Source: Roseovarius sp.
GTDB lineage: Bacteria; Pseudomonadota; Alphaproteobacteria; Rhodobacterales; Rhodobacteraceae
NCBI GenBank assembly: GCA_023260815.1
Contig: JALQUE010000259.1
Coordinates: 1-6,240, forward strand
Reading direction: 5' to 3'
Length of the DNA: 6,240 nucleotides
A program made the translations under genes and the position numbers. The notes beneath the pieces are model-generated. The model was not told the origin of the DNA. It saw only the letters and a program-made list of their open reading frames with translations, and did not search any database. Shown here one piece after another: positions 5,196 through 6,240 of this stretch. Numbering within the stretch: the stretch's first letter is position 1; every line of letters begins with the position of its first letter.

Positions 5196-6240
5196 ATGAC
5201 ACGGCATTGGAACCTGAACGAACCAGCGGCAGAAACGGTCGCATCGTTTTGTCTGGACAGCCTTCTTGTCGGGCAGTCGGCGCCGATGCGCCAGTTGAAG
5301 GACACCATTGCGGTCGTGGCGCCGTCGGATGTTTCGGTTCTGGTGAGGGGTGAGACGGGCGTCGGCAAGGAACTGGTGGCGCGCGGGCTTCATCTGCTGT
5401 CGGGGCGCAAGGGGGACCTGGTGGCGGTGAATTGTGCCGCGATCCCTGCGGACCTTCTGGAAGCCGAGCTGTTCGGCCATGAGAAAGGCGCCTTCACCGG
5501 CGCGGAAAAGCAACGCATCGGGCGGATCGAACAAGCTCGGGGCGGCACGCTGTTTCTGGACGAGATCGGTGACATGCCGGCGGATCTGCAAGCCAAGATC
5601 CTGCGCGTTCTGGAAACGCGCCGTGTTCAACGCCTTGGCGGCACTGGCGAGATCGAGGTGGATTTCCGGCTTGTCACTGCGACTCATCAGGGATTGGTGG
5701 AGCAGGTTCGGACCGGACGGTTCCGCGAAGATCTGTATTATCGCATCGCTGTTGTGCCGATTTCGGTGCCATCGCTGGCCGAGCGTAACGAGGATATCCC
5801 CGAGCTGCTTGAGGCCATGGCGATGGCGCGGCGCGCTGCCGGAGCGATGCGCCCTCAGCCGGTGTTTTCCAATGGGGCGCTGCGCGCGATGTCGGACTAT
5901 CGCTGGCCGGGCAATGTGCGCGAGTTGCGCAACGTGTTTGAACGCGCGACGGTGATGTTTGTCGGGGCCGAAGTGTCTGCGGCCGATATGCGGGACGTCC
6001 TGCTGAACGAGGATCCGGTCCGCAGAAGTGCCGCGCGCGCCGAAGCACCGGCCGGCGACAGTGACGTATTGCGCCGTGCCATGGCGGAAGACGGGTCGGT
6101 CGATTTCCGCCGTCATCTTCAGTCGGTCGAGATCGAACTGATCGAAATGGCTCTGGCGGCCAAGAAAGGCTGTGTGTCGCATGCGGCCAAGGCGCTGCGC
6201 CTGCAGCGGACAACCCTGATCGAGAAGATGCGCAAGCTGT
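5196..6240 (+). CDS. fleQ: FleQ-like sigma-54-dependent transcriptional activator (3' end cut by window)
   Basis: The reading frame is open from ATG 5196 to the window edge, giving 348 residues with no stop. It is a bacterial enhancer-binding protein: an AAA+ ATPase that remodels sigma-54 RNA polymerase. In order it shows a short N-terminal stretch (1-24) with no receiver domain, Walker A GETGVGKE (52-59), NCAAIP (79-84), ELFGHEKGAFTGA (91-103) with an intact sigma-54-contacting GAFTGA loop (98-103), Walker B TLFLDEIGD (118-126), FREDLYYRI (176-184) with likely arginine fingers R177 and R183, and the sensor II segment WPGNVREL (237-244). The C-terminal Fis-type helix-turn-helix includes AAKALRLQ and RTTLIEKMRK (338-347), a wording characteristic of the FleQ/FlrA flagellar group. 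Only a few residues are probably missing at the end. The flagellar context supports FleQ. Another receiver-less activator of the PspF kind is less likely given the helix-turn-helix. Confidence 0.85.
   Translation, partial: MTRHWNLNEPAAETVASFCLDSLLVGQSAPMRQLKDTIAVVAPSDVSVLVRGETGVGKELVARGLHLLSGRKGDLVAVNCAAIPADLLEAELFGHEKGAFTGAEKQRIGRIEQARGGTLFLDEIGDMPADLQAKILRVLETRRVQRLGGTGEIEVDFRLVTATHQGLVEQVRTGRFREDLYYRIAVVPISVPSLAERNEDIPELLEAMAMARRAAGAMRPQPVFSNGALRAMSDYRWPGNVRELRNVFERATVMFVGAEVSAADMRDVLLNEDPVRRSAARAEAPAGDSDVLRRAMAEDGSVDFRRHLQSVEIELIEMALAAKKGCVSHAAKALRLQRTTLIEKMRKL

Noticed and set aside
5132..5353. Small + strand open frame starting with TTG across the fleQ start
   Set aside because: It has no ribosome binding site, overlaps the well-supported fleQ frame, and its product resembles nothing known to me.
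5434..5955. 173-codon + strand frame inside fleQ
   Set aside because: It is an alternative frame of the ATPase domain, with Trp/Arg/Cys-rich content and no motif.
5190..6182. Open frame of 330 codons on the minus strand
   Set aside because: It is the shadow of fleQ, whose frame carries Walker A, GAFTGA, Walker B and a helix-turn-helix.

Overview
This window is an ordinary-looking stretch of a flagellar gene cluster from a GC-rich alphaproteobacterium, most likely a member of the Rhodobacterales. All genes are on the + strand. From left to right they are the 3' end of flgH (L-ring), flgI (P-ring), a short flgJ that holds only the rod-binding domain, flgK and flgL (hook-filament junction), a lytic transglycosylase of the SltF type, a gap of about 170 bp, and the 5' part of a FleQ-like sigma-54 enhancer-binding protein that runs off the right edge.

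The lineage call rests on gene content. A stand-alone rod-binding FlgJ without a muramidase domain, paired with a separate exported transglycosylase next to flgL, is the arrangement known from Rhodobacter sphaeroides flagellum 1, where SltF supplies the missing muramidase activity. The continuous flgH-I-J-K-L order resembles gammaproteobacterial clusters. It differs from the more scattered flagellar genes of Caulobacter-like alphaproteobacteria, so this is probably an R. sphaeroides fla1-type set. That assignment is inference, not proof.

The first six genes look like one transcription unit. Junctions are a 1-base overlap (flgH/flgI), 12 bp (flgI/flgJ), 3 bp (flgJ/flgK), 11 bp (flgK/flgL) and a 4-base overlap (flgL/sltF). 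Together they cover assembly outside the inner membrane: the rings that let the rod cross peptidoglycan and the outer membrane (FlgH, FlgI), the rod-associated scaffold and the enzyme that opens the wall (FlgJ, SltF), and the two adaptor proteins between hook and filament (FlgK, FlgL).

The intergenic gap at 5026-5195 holds several small inverted repeats but no convincing intrinsic terminator or -24/-12 promoter. It precedes a regulator with an intact AAA+ core (Walker A, GAFTGA, Walker B) and a Fis-type helix-turn-helix, but no receiver domain. By homology it would switch on sigma-54-dependent flagellar promoters.

I found no mobile element, RNA gene, CRISPR array or clearly new system. The points worth a second look are the split FlgJ/SltF arrangement, the long basic tail of SltF, the cysteine-free FlgI, the receiver-less FleQ, and the palindromes before fleQ.
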